This document shows positions 16,207 through 25,014 of a stretch of DNA of 64,000 nt, piece after piece. Numbering within the stretch: the stretch's first letter is position 1; every line of letters starts with the position of its first letter. The translations under genes and the position numbers were made by a program. Under the pieces are notes generated by a model that saw nothing but the letters and a program-made list of their open reading frames with translations, had not been told where the DNA came from and did no database searches. The DNA comes from Mesorhizobium norvegicum (GTDB taxonomy: Bacteria; Pseudomonadota; Alphaproteobacteria; Rhizobiales; Rhizobiaceae), in NCBI RefSeq assembly GCF_004919685.1, contig NZ_SMYZ01000031.1, positions 1-64,000 of the forward strand, read 5' to 3'.

Positions 16207-17310
16207 ATGAATGCCATGACCAGAACTCTCCCCGCCACCATGGCCGCCGTGCTGCTGACCGGGCACGGCGGACCGGAAAAACTCGTCTACCGCAGCGATG
16301 TGAAAGTGCCCGCGCCTGCTCCTGGTGAAGTGCTGATCAAGGTCAGCGCTTGCGGCATGAACAACACCGATGTCTGGGTGCGGCAAGGCGCCTATGGCAC
16401 GGAAGAGGACGCTGCCGCCGTGTCGACATGGCGGCGCCAGGGCAACACGCTTGTTTTCCCGCGTATCCAGGGCACCGACACGGTCGGCACCGTCGCAGCC
16501 GTCAGCGAAGGCGTTTCGCCTGACCGGATCGGCGAACGCGTGATGGTCGATTTCTCGATCTACAACCGCGACGACGATTCACTCGCCGACATCGATTATA
16601 TGGGCCACGGCCGCGACGGCGGCTACGCCGAATACCAGGCCGTGCCGGCCGAAAATGCCCATGTCGTCGATACCGACCTGACTGACGTCGAACTCGCCAC
16701 CTTCTGCTGCGCCTATCTCACCGGCGAACAGATGCTGGAACGGGCCGCGCTCAAGGCCGGTGAACGCGTGCTGGTCACCGGCGCCTCGGGCGGTGTCGGT
16801 TCCGGCATCGTGCAGCTGGCGCGGGCGCGTGGCGCCATTCCCTATGCCGTCGTCGGCAAGGGTAAGGAACAGGCGGTGCTCGACATCGGCGCCGAGGCTG
16901 TCATCACCCGTGGCGTTGCCGACCTGCCGCAAGCCGTGAACGAAGCGACCGGCGGCCAGCCGATCGACGTGGTGGCCGACCTTGTCGGAGGCGCCATCTT
17001 CAATGACCTGTTGCGCATCCTCAGGCCCGAAGGCCGCTACACCACCGCCGGCGCAATCGCCGGTCCGGTCGTGCAGCTCGATCTCAGGACCATGTATCTG
17101 AAGCAGTTGCAGCTGCATGGCTCGAGCCAGGGCACGCGCGCGGATTTTCGCCGCATCGTCGGATACATCGAGGCGAAGAAAATCCAGCCGCTGGTCGGCG
17201 GCGTTTACAAGCTCTCCGATTTCCACCATGCGCAGGCGGATTTCATCGCCAAGGATTTCGTCGGCAAGCTTGTGGTGGTGCCGGATGCCATGTGGGGTTC
17301 AGCTGGCTGA
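16207..17310 (+). CDS. Zinc-free MDR alcohol dehydrogenase / quinone-reductase-like protein
   Basis: A 367-residue medium-chain dehydrogenase/reductase with an N-terminal GroES-like domain, a Rossmann nucleotide site VTGASGGVGSGIVQLA (about 185-200) and C-terminal dimer region. It starts 9 bases after doeD, so it is probably cotranscribed, yet it is not a standard member of ectoine clusters. Residues around 60 form an insertion (about 20 residues with TWRRQGNTLVF) often seen in the 'alcohol dehydrogenase family protein' subgroup. Substrate unknown; it could remove a reactive aldehyde or ketone. Confidence 0.8.
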   Translation: MNAMTRTLPATMAAVLLTGHGGPEKLVYRSDVKVPAPAPGEVLIKVSACGMNNTDVWVRQGAYGTEEDAAAVSTWRRQGNTLVFPRIQGTDTVGTVAAVSEGVSPDRIGERVMVDFSIYNRDDDSLADIDYMGHGRDGGYAEYQAVPAENAHVVDTDLTDVELATFCCAYLTGEQMLERAALKAGERVLVTGASGGVGSGIVQLARARGAIPYAVVGKGKEQAVLDIGAEAVITRGVADLPQAVNEATGGQPIDVVADLVGGAIFNDLLRILRPEGRYTTAGAIAGPVVQLDLRTMYLKQLQLHGSSQGTRADFRRIVGYIEAKKIQPLVGGVYKLSDFHHAQADFIAKDFVGKLVVVPDAMWGSAG

Positions 17311-17326
17311 ATAACCCGACTATCCC

Positions 17327-18373
17327 TCAGCCGGGCTGGGCTGCTCGCAGCAGCATGCCGAACAGGTCGCGCGGCTCGTCGGGATCGGCCAGCATGTCGA
17401 GTTCCTGATAGAGGCCGGTCGACTTCAGCTGATCCCTGACATAGCGCAGCGCCGAGAAATCCTCGATGGCGAAGCCGACCGAATCGAACAGCGTGATCTG
17501 GGTGACATCGCGCCTGCCTTGCACAGCGCCTGACATCACCTGCCACAGCTCGGTCACCTTGTGATCCGGCGCAAGCTGCTGGATCTCGCCCTCTATGCGG
17601 GTCTGCGGGGGATATTCGACGAAGATGTCGGAGCGCAGCAGGATGTCGCGGTGCAGTTCGGTCTTGCCCGGACAGTCGCCACCGACCGCGTTGATGTGCA
17701 CGCCGGAGCCCACCATGTTGTCGGTGAGGATGGTGGCGTACTGCTTGTCGGCGGTGACGGTGGTGATGATATCAGCCCCTTCGACCGCCTCCTGCGCGGT
17801 GCCGCAGGCGACCATCTCGAAGCCAAGGCCTGCGAGATTGCGAATGCATTTTTCGGTGGCCGTGCGGTCGATGTCGTAAAGCCTCAGCCTATCGACGCCG
17901 AGCAGCGCCTTGAAGGCCACCGCCTGGAATTCGGCCTGGGCGCCGTTGCCGATCAGCGCCATGCAGCTGGAGCCGACTGGTGCCAGATGCTTTGCGGCCA
18001 AGGCCGACATCGCCGCCGTGCGCAGTGCGGTCAGTATGGTCATTTCGGACAGCAATACCGGGTAGCCGTTGTGGACATCGGCGAGCATGCCGAAAGCGGT
18101 CACCGTTTGGCGGCCTTCGCGCATGTTCTTGGGGTGGCCGTTGACATATTTGAAGCCGTAGACCTCGCCATCGCTGGTCGGCATCAGCTCGATGACGCCC
18201 TCGGCGCTGTGCGAGGCAACGCGCGGCGTCTTGTCGAACAGCTCCCAGCGGCGGAAATCGTCCTCGATGTAGCCGGCGAGTTCGACGAGGAACCGCTCGA
18301 CGCCGATCTTCAGCACCAGCTTCATCATATGGTCGACGCTGACGAAGGGCACGATGTTGAGATTGGGAATCAT
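17327..18373 (-). CDS. ocd: Ornithine cyclodeaminase
   Basis: A 348-residue protein matching true ornithine cyclodeaminases in length and in the N-terminal start (MIPNLNIVPFVSVDHM). The NAD-binding motif ALIGNGAQAEFQA lies near residue 137, and the segment GGDCPGKTEL holds the Asp used for deamination/cyclisation. The enzyme converts L-ornithine to L-proline and ammonia. It is the last gene of the leftward operon 24869-17327, which carries a branched-chain-type amino acid transporter and an FAD oxidase, so ornithine or a related diamino acid may be the imported or produced compound. The sequence TTTTTTTT lies just upstream of its start on the plus strand. Confidence 0.88.
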   Translation of the reverse strand: MIPNLNIVPFVSVDHMMKLVLKIGVERFLVELAGYIEDDFRRWELFDKTPRVASHSAEGVIELMPTSDGEVYGFKYVNGHPKNMREGRQTVTAFGMLADVHNGYPVLLSEMTILTALRTAAMSALAAKHLAPVGSSCMALIGNGAQAEFQAVAFKALLGVDRLRLYDIDRTATEKCIRNLAGLGFEMVACGTAQEAVEGADIITTVTADKQYATILTDNMVGSGVHINAVGGDCPGKTELHRDILLRSDIFVEYPPQTRIEGEIQQLAPDHKVTELWQVMSGAVQGRRDVTQITLFDSVGFAIEDFSALRYVRDQLKSTGLYQELDMLADPDEPRDLFGMLLRAAQPG

Positions 18374-18404
18374 TTTTTTTCTTATCCTTGCCGCATGCAG
18401 GCGG

Positions 18405-19034
18405 TCAGTCCTGACGATGCGCGTTGTGCGCCTTCATCATCGCCGCCAGCGCCGGATCGTTTTGCACAAGCGCCTTGATGGCTCCGCCTGTGTCGTAGAG
18501 GCGCTCATCCTGCCCCATCTTGAACTTGGCCTCGAGCCGATCGATCGCCAGGTCAAACCCTATGATACCAGGTATGCGCCGCTCCATGCCGCCAGGCCCC
18601 AGTTCGCGCATGCGCCAGCGGTCGTCTCGATCCTTTTCCAGCACGTCGACAAGCTGCAAGAGATGCCGGGCGGTGGCGTGATCGTCGAGCGGAACCGGCA
18701 GGCCATGGCAATGCACGACGGCAAAATTCCAGGTCGGCGCGCTGTCGCGCACCGGATTGCGCGGATACCAGGATGGCGAGATGTAGCCATGCGGGCCGTG
18801 AAAGATGACGACCGTCTGCCTGCCCTCGGCAATCAGCGCGCTGTGCGGATTGGCCCTGGCGAGATGCGAGACCAACGTTCCGTTCGGGCCACGCTCGCGA
18901 TCGAGCACGAAGGGAAGGTGCGAGACGACAAGCCCTTGCGGTCCCGCTGTCACCACCGTTGCAAAGGCCGCGGCTTCGATCAGGCCGAACACCTCGTCGC
19001 GCGACAGCGGCGCGAATTCAGGCTTGCTGTACAT
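18405..19034 (-). CDS. PaiB-like FMN-binding protein
   Basis: A 209-residue protein of the FMN-binding negative transcriptional regulator (PaiB) family, starting with the family hallmark MYSKPEFAPL. The split-barrel flavin fold is suggested by the SHLPFVLDRE, ANPHSAL and YISPSWYP segments. PaiB in Bacillus is linked to repression of protease and polyamine-related functions, but many homologues lie in amino-acid or amine operons and may be flavin enzymes rather than regulators. Here it is embedded between ornithine cyclodeaminase and livH in a single operon. Confidence 0.87.
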   Translation of the reverse strand: MYSKPEFAPLSRDEVFGLIEAAAFATVVTAGPQGLVVSHLPFVLDRERGPNGTLVSHLARANPHSALIAEGRQTVVIFHGPHGYISPSWYPRNPVRDSAPTWNFAVVHCHGLPVPLDDHATARHLLQLVDVLEKDRDDRWRMRELGPGGMERRIPGIIGFDLAIDRLEAKFKMGQDERLYDTGGAIKALVQNDPALAAMMKAHNAHRQD

Positions 19035-19038
19035 CAGG

Positions 19039-19920
19039 TCAGCTTCGCTGGGCGCGAACCGCCGGGATCAGGCCTTGCGGGCGAACCAGCAGCACCGCGA
19101 TGACACCCGACAGCACGATGGCGTCGCGATAGGGCGCGATCGCTCCCGGCAGCGTCGCCTGCAGCAGCACCTCGATGATGCCGAGCAGGAAGCCGCCGGC
19201 GACAGCACCGGGCAGGCTGCCGAGCCCACCGACGACGGCGGCGATGAACGCCTTCAGCACCGGCGTGAAGCCCATCAGCGGATCGACCGAGGCGCGCTGC
19301 GCCACCCACAGCATGGCCGCCAGCCCGGCCAGCAGGCCGGAGAGCAGGAAGGCGGTGGCGATGATGCGGCTGGCCGGAATGCCCATCAGGCGCACGACGT
19401 CGAAATCTTCCGCCGCGGCGCGCATCGCCGTGCCGGTCACCGAGCGGCGCAGGAAGATTTCGAGCGCAATCAGCGCCAGCGCCGAGACGACGATGGAGAT
19501 GCTGGGACCGACGCCGATGGTGAAATCGCCGAAGGAGAAGGAGCCGGTCATCCAGCCAGGCATGGCGACGGCCTGCGGCCGCGCCGAGATGCCGTTCTGG
19601 AAGACGACCTTCAGCAGGCTGGAGACGGCAAAGCTGGTCAGCAGCAGACTGGTGACGCTGGCGCCACGCATCGGCCTGAACGCGATGCGCTCCATGGCGA
19701 CAGCGGCGAGCGCGCCGCAGGAGACGGCGACAAGCACCGCCACCGGGAAGGGAAAGCCGAGCACCAGCGAGGCCAGCAGCGCATAGCCCGACAGCGTCAT
19801 CAGCTCGCCATGGGCGAAGTTGATGAGGCCGACGATGGAAAAGACGATCGCCAGCCCGAGCGCCAGCAGCGCATAGACGCCGCCGAGGCTAACCGCATTG
19901 ATGATCTGCTGCGCGATCAT
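19039..19920 (-). CDS. Branched-chain-type ABC transporter permease (LivH)
   Basis: A 293-residue inner-membrane permease of the LivH family with about eight hydrophobic segments, beginning MIAQQIINAVSLGGVYALLALG. It pairs with the permease half of the LivM-LivG fusion at 21847. The family takes up branched-chain amino acids, amides, urea and other small nitrogen compounds; the operon context (FAD oxidase, ornithine cyclodeaminase) suggests an amine or amino acid. Only 5 bases separate it from livF. Confidence 0.9.
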   Translation of the reverse strand: MIAQQIINAVSLGGVYALLALGLAIVFSIVGLINFAHGELMTLSGYALLASLVLGFPFPVAVLVAVSCGALAAVAMERIAFRPMRGASVTSLLLTSFAVSSLLKVVFQNGISARPQAVAMPGWMTGSFSFGDFTIGVGPSISIVVSALALIALEIFLRRSVTGTAMRAAAEDFDVVRLMGIPASRIIATAFLLSGLLAGLAAMLWVAQRASVDPLMGFTPVLKAFIAAVVGGLGSLPGAVAGGFLLGIIEVLLQATLPGAIAPYRDAIVLSGVIAVLLVRPQGLIPAVRAQRS

Positions 19921-19925
19921 GCTTC

Positions 19926-20630
19926 TTAAGCTCCCAAATAGGCTTGGCGGACGAGGTCCGAGGAGGCGAGTTCTTTTGCCGTGCCCGACAGCACCACCTC
20001 GCCATTGGCGAGCACGACGGCACGGTCGGCGATTTCGAGCGCCAGCGCCACATTCTGTTCGACCAGAAGGATGGTCAGGCCCTTGCGGCGCAGTTCGGCG
20101 ATCAGGTCGAAGACGGTGTCGATCAGTTGCGGGGCAAGGCCAAGCGAGGGCTCGTCGAGCAGGATCATGCGCGGCTTGCCCATCAGCGCGCGGGCGATGG
20201 CCAGCATCTGCTGTTCGCCGCCGGACAGATTGCCGCCCTTGACGCGATGGTAGCGGCGCAGGATCGGGAACAGCTCCAGCATCTCCTCCTCGCGCAGCCG
20301 CGCCTCGGCCGCCGGCTGATGCACCGCGCCGCCGAGACGCAGATTGTCGGCCACCGTCAGGCTGGCGAAGATGCGGCGGCCTTCGGGAACCAGCGCGACG
20401 CCCTTGCGGGCGATCGCCTCCGGCGTCAGGCCGGTGATGTCGACACCGTCGAAGATCACCTTGCCGGATGCAGCCGGCACCAGCCCGGCGACGGCGCCGA
20501 GCGTCGAGCTCTTGCCGGCGCCGTTGGCGCCGACCAGCGCGATGATCTCGCCGCTGTCGACGGTGAGGTCGACGCGGCGCACCGCCTCGACTTCGCCGTA
20601 CCGGATTTTCAGTGCTTCGACGCTCAGCAT
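19926..20630 (-). CDS. Branched-chain-type ABC transporter ATPase (LivF)
   Basis: A 234-residue ATPase of the LivF class: Walker A GANGAGKS (about 34-41), signature LSGGEQQM, Walker B RMILLDEPSLGLAP, H-loop LLVEQN, which is typical for LivF (Glu replaces the usual Thr). It pairs with the LivG domain of the fused protein at 21847. It lies between the binding-protein gene and livH, with gaps of 4 and 5 bases. Confidence 0.92.
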   Translation of the reverse strand: MLSVEALKIRYGEVEAVRRVDLTVDSGEIIALVGANGAGKSSTLGAVAGLVPAASGKVIFDGVDITGLTPEAIARKGVALVPEGRRIFASLTVADNLRLGGAVHQPAAEARLREEEMLELFPILRRYHRVKGGNLSGGEQQMLAIARALMGKPRMILLDEPSLGLAPQLIDTVFDLIAELRRKGLTILLVEQNVALALEIADRAVVLANGEVVLSGTAKELASSDLVRQAYLGA

Positions 20631-20634
20631 GACA

Positions 20635-21801
20635 TCACGGCGCGGGAACGTCGGCGGCGTCGGGGATCAGGGTCTGGACATGCTTGCCGTCGCCGCCCTC
20701 GTAGCGCATCAGCGCCACGGGCCGCAGCGGCATGCGATCGGTGCCGGCATAGGTGATCTTGCCGGTGATGCCTTCGAAATCCTTGAGGCCGGCGATGGCG
20801 TCGCGGATTGCCTTGGGATCGTCGGAGCCGGCCGTCTTGACCGCCTGGTCGAGGATCAGGCCGATCTCGTAGCCATTGACCTCATAGGTCGATTCCGGTG
20901 CGTGGCCGGCATATTTGGTGAAGGCGGCGTTGAAGGCCTCGAGCTTGCTGCCCGGCTCGGCATAGCCGGCCGCGGTGTAGACGACGCCGTCGACCAATTT
21001 GCCGAGCGCTTTGATGGTCGGCGTGCCGATGGCATCAGCGCCATAGACCGGGATGGTGACGCCGGCGCCGCGCAATTGCTGGATGAAGGCCGGGAAATCG
21101 GGCTCGTAGGCGGCCGTCATGATCAGGTCCGGCTTGTCGGCCAGGCCCTTGATGTTGGTGATCTCGGCGGAAAAGTCGGGCTGGCCCATGCTGAAGGTGC
21201 CGCGGCCGACAATGGCGCCACCCTTCTTCTCGAACACCTTGCCGAAATATTCCGGCAGATTGGCGGTGTAGGTGGAGTCCGGCGAGGTCAGCAGGAACAC
21301 CTTCTTCTTGCCCTCGGAGACGGCGAAGTCGGCGACCGCCGTCGCCTGCACATTGTCGGCCGGATAGGTGCCGAACATGACGTCGCCGACAGCGCCGGTC
21401 AGCACCGGGGCGGAGCCGCACAGGGTCAGGGTCGGAATGCCCAGCGGCTGGGTCAGCTGGCCGGCGGAAATCGATGGATCGGCATCGCACGGCGTGATCA
21501 TGATCTTGGCGCCGGCGTCGATCAGCTCCTGAGTGACAGTGGCGGTCTGCGCAGTGTCGGAACGCGTGTCCTTGATCAGCAGCTTGACGGTGTATTTGCC
21601 GCCGAGCCCGCCCTTGGCGTTAAGCTCGTCGAGCGACATGCGCAGGCCGGCAAGTGCTGGCTGGTCGTAAGGGGCAAGGCCGCCGGTCTGCGCGGTCGCG
21701 GCACCGATGATGATCTCCTCGGCGGATGCCGTCGAAATGGCGGCGATGCCGAACACGGCAGCGCACAGGGCGGCGCGATGGAGGCGATAGAGGCTTGGCA
21801 T
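20635..21801 (-). CDS. Branched-chain-type ABC transporter substrate-binding protein
   Basis: A 388-residue periplasmic leucine-binding-fold protein with a signal peptide to about residue 27 (MPSLYRLHRAALCAAVFGIA, cleavage after ASA). The mature protein opens with EIIIGAATAQTGGLAPYDQP, and its two lobes follow the type I periplasmic fold (DDTR-like segment KDTRSDTAQT, later GADAIGTP). It should define the substrate specificity of the 17-25 kb operon; the sequence alone does not show which amino acid or amide it binds. Confidence 0.9.
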   Translation of the reverse strand: MPSLYRLHRAALCAAVFGIAAISTASAEEIIIGAATAQTGGLAPYDQPALAGLRMSLDELNAKGGLGGKYTVKLLIKDTRSDTAQTATVTQELIDAGAKIMITPCDADPSISAGQLTQPLGIPTLTLCGSAPVLTGAVGDVMFGTYPADNVQATAVADFAVSEGKKKVFLLTSPDSTYTANLPEYFGKVFEKKGGAIVGRGTFSMGQPDFSAEITNIKGLADKPDLIMTAAYEPDFPAFIQQLRGAGVTIPVYGADAIGTPTIKALGKLVDGVVYTAAGYAEPGSKLEAFNAAFTKYAGHAPESTYEVNGYEIGLILDQAVKTAGSDDPKAIRDAIAGLKDFEGITGKITYAGTDRMPLRPVALMRYEGGDGKHVQTLIPDAADVPAP

Positions 21802-21846
21802 GTCGGTTCTCCTTCTGGATTTCTTATGGTTGGCTGTCGTTACGGG

Positions 21847-23703
21847 TCATGCGATCTGGTTTTCAGCTGTTGCGGTCTTGGCGCGCGCCGTGCGGCTGCC
21901 GAGATAGGCGGCGATCACGGCAGGGTTCTTCTGGACGTCGCCGGGAGTGCCGTCGGCTATGACGCGGCCATGATCGATGACGACGATGCGCTCGCAGAGG
22001 TTCATCACAAGCCGCATGTCGTGCTCGATCAGGACGACGCCGATGCGGCGCTCGGTGCGGACCGTCGACAGGATGGAGACCAGTTCGGCGGTCTCGACAG
22101 CGTTCATGCCGGCGGCCGGCTCGTCGAGCAGCAGGAAGCGCGGCTTCAACGCCAGGGCGCGTGCCACTTCGAGCCGACGGCGCTGGCCATAGGCGAGCCT
22201 GGCGGCCGGCTGATCGGCGAATTTCTCCAGCCCCATGCGCGCGAGCTCGCCCATGGCCGCCGCCTCGGCATGGCCAAGATCAGGTTCCACCTGGCGCGCG
22301 GCGACGACGACATTTTCCAGCACCGTCATATGCGGGAAGACGCGGATGTTCTGGAAGGTGCGGGCAACGCCGGAGCGCGCGAAGCGGAAGGCCGAGGCCT
22401 GCCGCACGGCACCACCGATAGACACCGTGCCGGCACTTGGCTGGACGTCGCCGGCCAGCATGTTGAGCAGCGTCGTCTTGCCGGCGCCATTGGGACCGAT
22501 AATGCCGGTGATGCTGTCGGTCTGGAAATTCAGGCTGACGTCGTCGACGGCGACGACGCCGGCATAGCGGCGCGACAGATGGTCGGCGGTGAGCCGATCG
22601 CTCTCGACATGCTGCGGAGGTGCCGCCGAAGCCGTCACGGCCTGACGTCCGGGCCGGCGCAAAAGGTTGAGCTCGCGCTCGCCGAACAGGCCGGTCGGTC
22701 GTCGCCAGATGACCAGGATCATGGCAATGGCCAGCACGCCCTGGGTCAGACCGAACAGGACAGGCAGATGCAGGCCGAGCACCTCACCGCCGCCTTCGAA
22801 ACGGCGCACCACTTCGATCAAAACGATGGTAACGATGACGCCGGCGAAGGCGCCGAGCGATGAGGTCATGCCACCGACGATCAGCATGGCGAGCATGGTG
22901 AAGCCGAGGTCGAAATAGAAATCGCGTGGCGAGAACGCACCAAGGAATTGCGCCATCAAGGCGCCGGCGGCCATGGCGGCAACGACACCCGCCACCCAGG
23001 CGGCCAGACGCGCCGTGCGCTGGTCGACGCCGACGGCCGCCGCACCACGCTCGTCATTGGCGGCGGCGCGGATGGCAAGGCCGAAGGAGGTTTCGCGAAA
23101 CAGCCTCGCCGCCACCAGCGCCACCGAAGCGATGGCTGCGGCCGTCCACAGCCCGACCTCGCGCGGCACGCCGTAAAAGGGCTGGCTGCCGCGGGTGATC
23201 TCACGCCCGGCGACCAGCAGCGTGTAGACGATAATCAGCATGGCCAGCGTGGCGATCGAGGCGCTCGATCCGGAAAGCCTGAGCAGCGGCGTGCCGGTCA
23301 ACAGGCCGATGACAACTGCCAGAACCAGTACAACGGCCAGCGCCGCGAAGAAGGAGAGTTGGTGGCCGGCGAGGAACTGCGGCAGGTCGCGCAGTGCGGT
23401 TCGCTGAAGTGCTGTCGGCATGGTGAGAATGCCGGTGGCGTAGGCGCCGAGGCCGACAAAGGCCGCCTGGCCGAACGAGACGATGCCGCTGTTACCGGAG
23501 AAGATCTGCAGGCCAAGCACCGCCGTCAGCATGATCGCGGCATAGGTGACGACTCGTTGCATGGCGGCGCCGCCAAAGATGAAGGCGGCAAGCGCCACCA
23601 GCAGCAGCACCGCCACCATGCACAAGGCATCGGCGGTGGCGTTGCGAAACGCGGCCGGCATGAAGCTACGTGATTTGCCCTCGCTCATCGTCACCGACAC
23701 CAT
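21847..23703 (-). CDS. Fused LivM permease - LivG ATPase
   Basis: A 618-residue natural fusion. Residues about 1-330 are a LivM-type membrane domain with roughly nine hydrophobic segments; residues about 365-618 are a LivG ATPase with Walker A GPNGAGKTTLLNML, signature LAYGQRRRLEVARAL and Walker B FLLLDEPAAGMN. Fused LivM-LivG proteins are known in this transporter class but are the minority. The first in-frame ATG at 23703 overlaps the stop of the FAD-oxidase gene (TGATG); an alternative ATG lies five codons later. Confidence 0.88.
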   Translation of the reverse strand: MVSVTMSEGKSRSFMPAAFRNATADALCMVAVLLLVALAAFIFGGAAMQRVVTYAAIMLTAVLGLQIFSGNSGIVSFGQAAFVGLGAYATGILTMPTALQRTALRDLPQFLAGHQLSFFAALAVVLVLAVVIGLLTGTPLLRLSGSSASIATLAMLIIVYTLLVAGREITRGSQPFYGVPREVGLWTAAAIASVALVAARLFRETSFGLAIRAAANDERGAAAVGVDQRTARLAAWVAGVVAAMAAGALMAQFLGAFSPRDFYFDLGFTMLAMLIVGGMTSSLGAFAGVIVTIVLIEVVRRFEGGGEVLGLHLPVLFGLTQGVLAIAMILVIWRRPTGLFGERELNLLRRPGRQAVTASAAPPQHVESDRLTADHLSRRYAGVVAVDDVSLNFQTDSITGIIGPNGAGKTTLLNMLAGDVQPSAGTVSIGGAVRQASAFRFARSGVARTFQNIRVFPHMTVLENVVVAARQVEPDLGHAEAAAMGELARMGLEKFADQPAARLAYGQRRRLEVARALALKPRFLLLDEPAAGMNAVETAELVSILSTVRTERRIGVVLIEHDMRLVMNLCERIVVIDHGRVIADGTPGDVQKNPAVIAAYLGSRTARAKTATAENQIA

Positions 23704-24869
23704 CACGCGGCCTTGAAGCGGCTGGGCGAAAACGGCGCCAGGATCGGCTGGGCGCCCTCGGTGACCAGCCTGGCGACAGCCTCGCCGACGGCCGGCCCGG
23801 TCTTGAAACCGTGGCCGGAGGATCCGGCCGAAACGACCAGCCCTTCGACAGCAGGCATGGCGCCGATGACAGGCAGATCGTCGGGGCTCATGTCGTAGAG
23901 CCCGGCATAGCCGGGCCGGATGCCAAGCTCGGCCATGGCCGGCACACGGGTGGCGAAGGTCTCCAGGATCTCGACCGATTCTGATTCCTCGACACCTTCC
24001 ACGTAGTCATCCGGATTTTCGACAAAGCGCGGCCGGCCCGCATGTTCGTGGCGCAGGCCGGTGCCGCCGCCGGCCCAGGTGCCAGCCAGGATGACGCCGT
24101 CATTGTCGGGCCGCGCATAGTTGCAGGAAATGTCGTCGCACCAGGCGAAAGGCATCACCTGCCTTGCCTTGCCGGCGGCGTCGAGCACGGCCATCGGATG
24201 GCGCTCGACATGCAGCGGCAGATCGAGGCCGACCGTCGCCAGCAGGCGGCGCGTCCACGGCCCGGCGGCCAGGACGACAGTATCGGCTTCCAGCATCGTT
24301 CCATCGGTTAAGGTGACGCCGGTGATGCGGTCGCCCTGCCGCTGAAGGCTCTCGACCAACGTGTTCTGCATGATCTTCGCACCGCTGGCGCGAGCGGCAC
24401 GGGCGATGGCATTGGTGGCGCCGAAGGCATCGGCATAGCCATATTCCGGCTCCCACAGCGCCAGCGCGACATTGTCCAGCGCAAAGCCGGGCGCGGCGTC
24501 GGCAAAGGCTTGTGGCGACAATGTCTCGATGCGCGCGCCCTCGCCGCGGATGCGTTCGGCTGCCGCCGTCCAGCTCGCCTTGTTGTCGTTGCCGCAGACC
24601 CACATCATGCCGACCTCGGTGACGAAGGAGCCTTCGCCCGCGATCTCCGGCAGCGACACCAGGATCTCGCGGCCGCGGATGGAAAGCTGCGACAGTTCCG
24701 GCATCAGGTAGAAGGCGTGCAGCAGCGCCGACGATTTGCCCGACGGGCCGCCTGCCGGATGGGTCTGCTCGACCAGCGCAACCTTCACACCGGCCTTGGC
24801 CAGATGATAGGCGGTGCTCGATCCGACAATACCCGCACCGACGACGATGACGTCGCTTCCGTTTCGCAT
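23703..24869 (-). CDS. FAD-dependent amine/amino-acid oxidoreductase (DAO family)
   Basis: A 388-residue flavoprotein of the DAO/sarcosine-oxidase/PuuB family. The FAD-binding fingerprint VIVVGAGIVGSSTAYHLAKAG is at residues 7-27 with the acidic ribose ligand in ALVEQ; the C-terminal GSSGHGFKTGPAVGEAVA motif is typical of monomeric sarcosine oxidase-like and PuuB-like enzymes. It should oxidise a secondary amine or amino acid to an imine/aldehyde. It is the first gene of the leftward operon and diverges from the RpiR gene. Confidence 0.87.
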   Translation of the reverse strand: MRNGSDVIVVGAGIVGSSTAYHLAKAGVKVALVEQTHPAGGPSGKSSALLHAFYLMPELSQLSIRGREILVSLPEIAGEGSFVTEVGMMWVCGNDNKASWTAAAERIRGEGARIETLSPQAFADAAPGFALDNVALALWEPEYGYADAFGATNAIARAARASGAKIMQNTLVESLQRQGDRITGVTLTDGTMLEADTVVLAAGPWTRRLLATVGLDLPLHVERHPMAVLDAAGKARQVMPFAWCDDISCNYARPDNDGVILAGTWAGGGTGLRHEHAGRPRFVENPDDYVEGVEESESVEILETFATRVPAMAELGIRPGYAGLYDMSPDDLPVIGAMPAVEGLVVSAGSSGHGFKTGPAVGEAVARLVTEGAQPILAPFSPSRFKAA

Positions 24870-24930
24870 GGCTGTTCCCCACAGTCTCTTGGCTGCTTTC
24901 CGACAAGGTAGGGCCAGCGATCGCGCAATG

Positions 24931-24975
24931 TCAACATCTCTTCATTGTTGACCGAGATTTAAATCTCTGTAATAA
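24931..24975 (+). promoter_or_regulatory. Promoter of the RpiR operon with palindromic operators
   Basis: TTGACC (24948-24953) and TAATAA (24970-24975) are spaced 16 bases, a plausible sigma-70 promoter for the gene starting at 25015. The spacer is filled by a perfect 14-bp palindrome GAGATTTAAATCTC (24954-24967). Immediately upstream TCAACA (24931-24936) and TGTTGA (24946-24951) form a second inverted repeat. A bound RpiR dimer would block polymerase, so autoregulation and control of the divergent operon are likely. Confidence 0.6.
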
Positions 24976-25014
24976 ACTCGACAAAACAAGAGAACACGGA
25001 TTTCGGGGAGGCCC

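Noticed and set aside
20344-22863. Very long open frame (about 839 codons) on the plus strand
   Set aside because: It runs antisense to the livF, binding-protein and LivM-LivG genes; the translation is His/Asp/Gly/Arg-rich without domains, the typical high-GC mirror of real genes.
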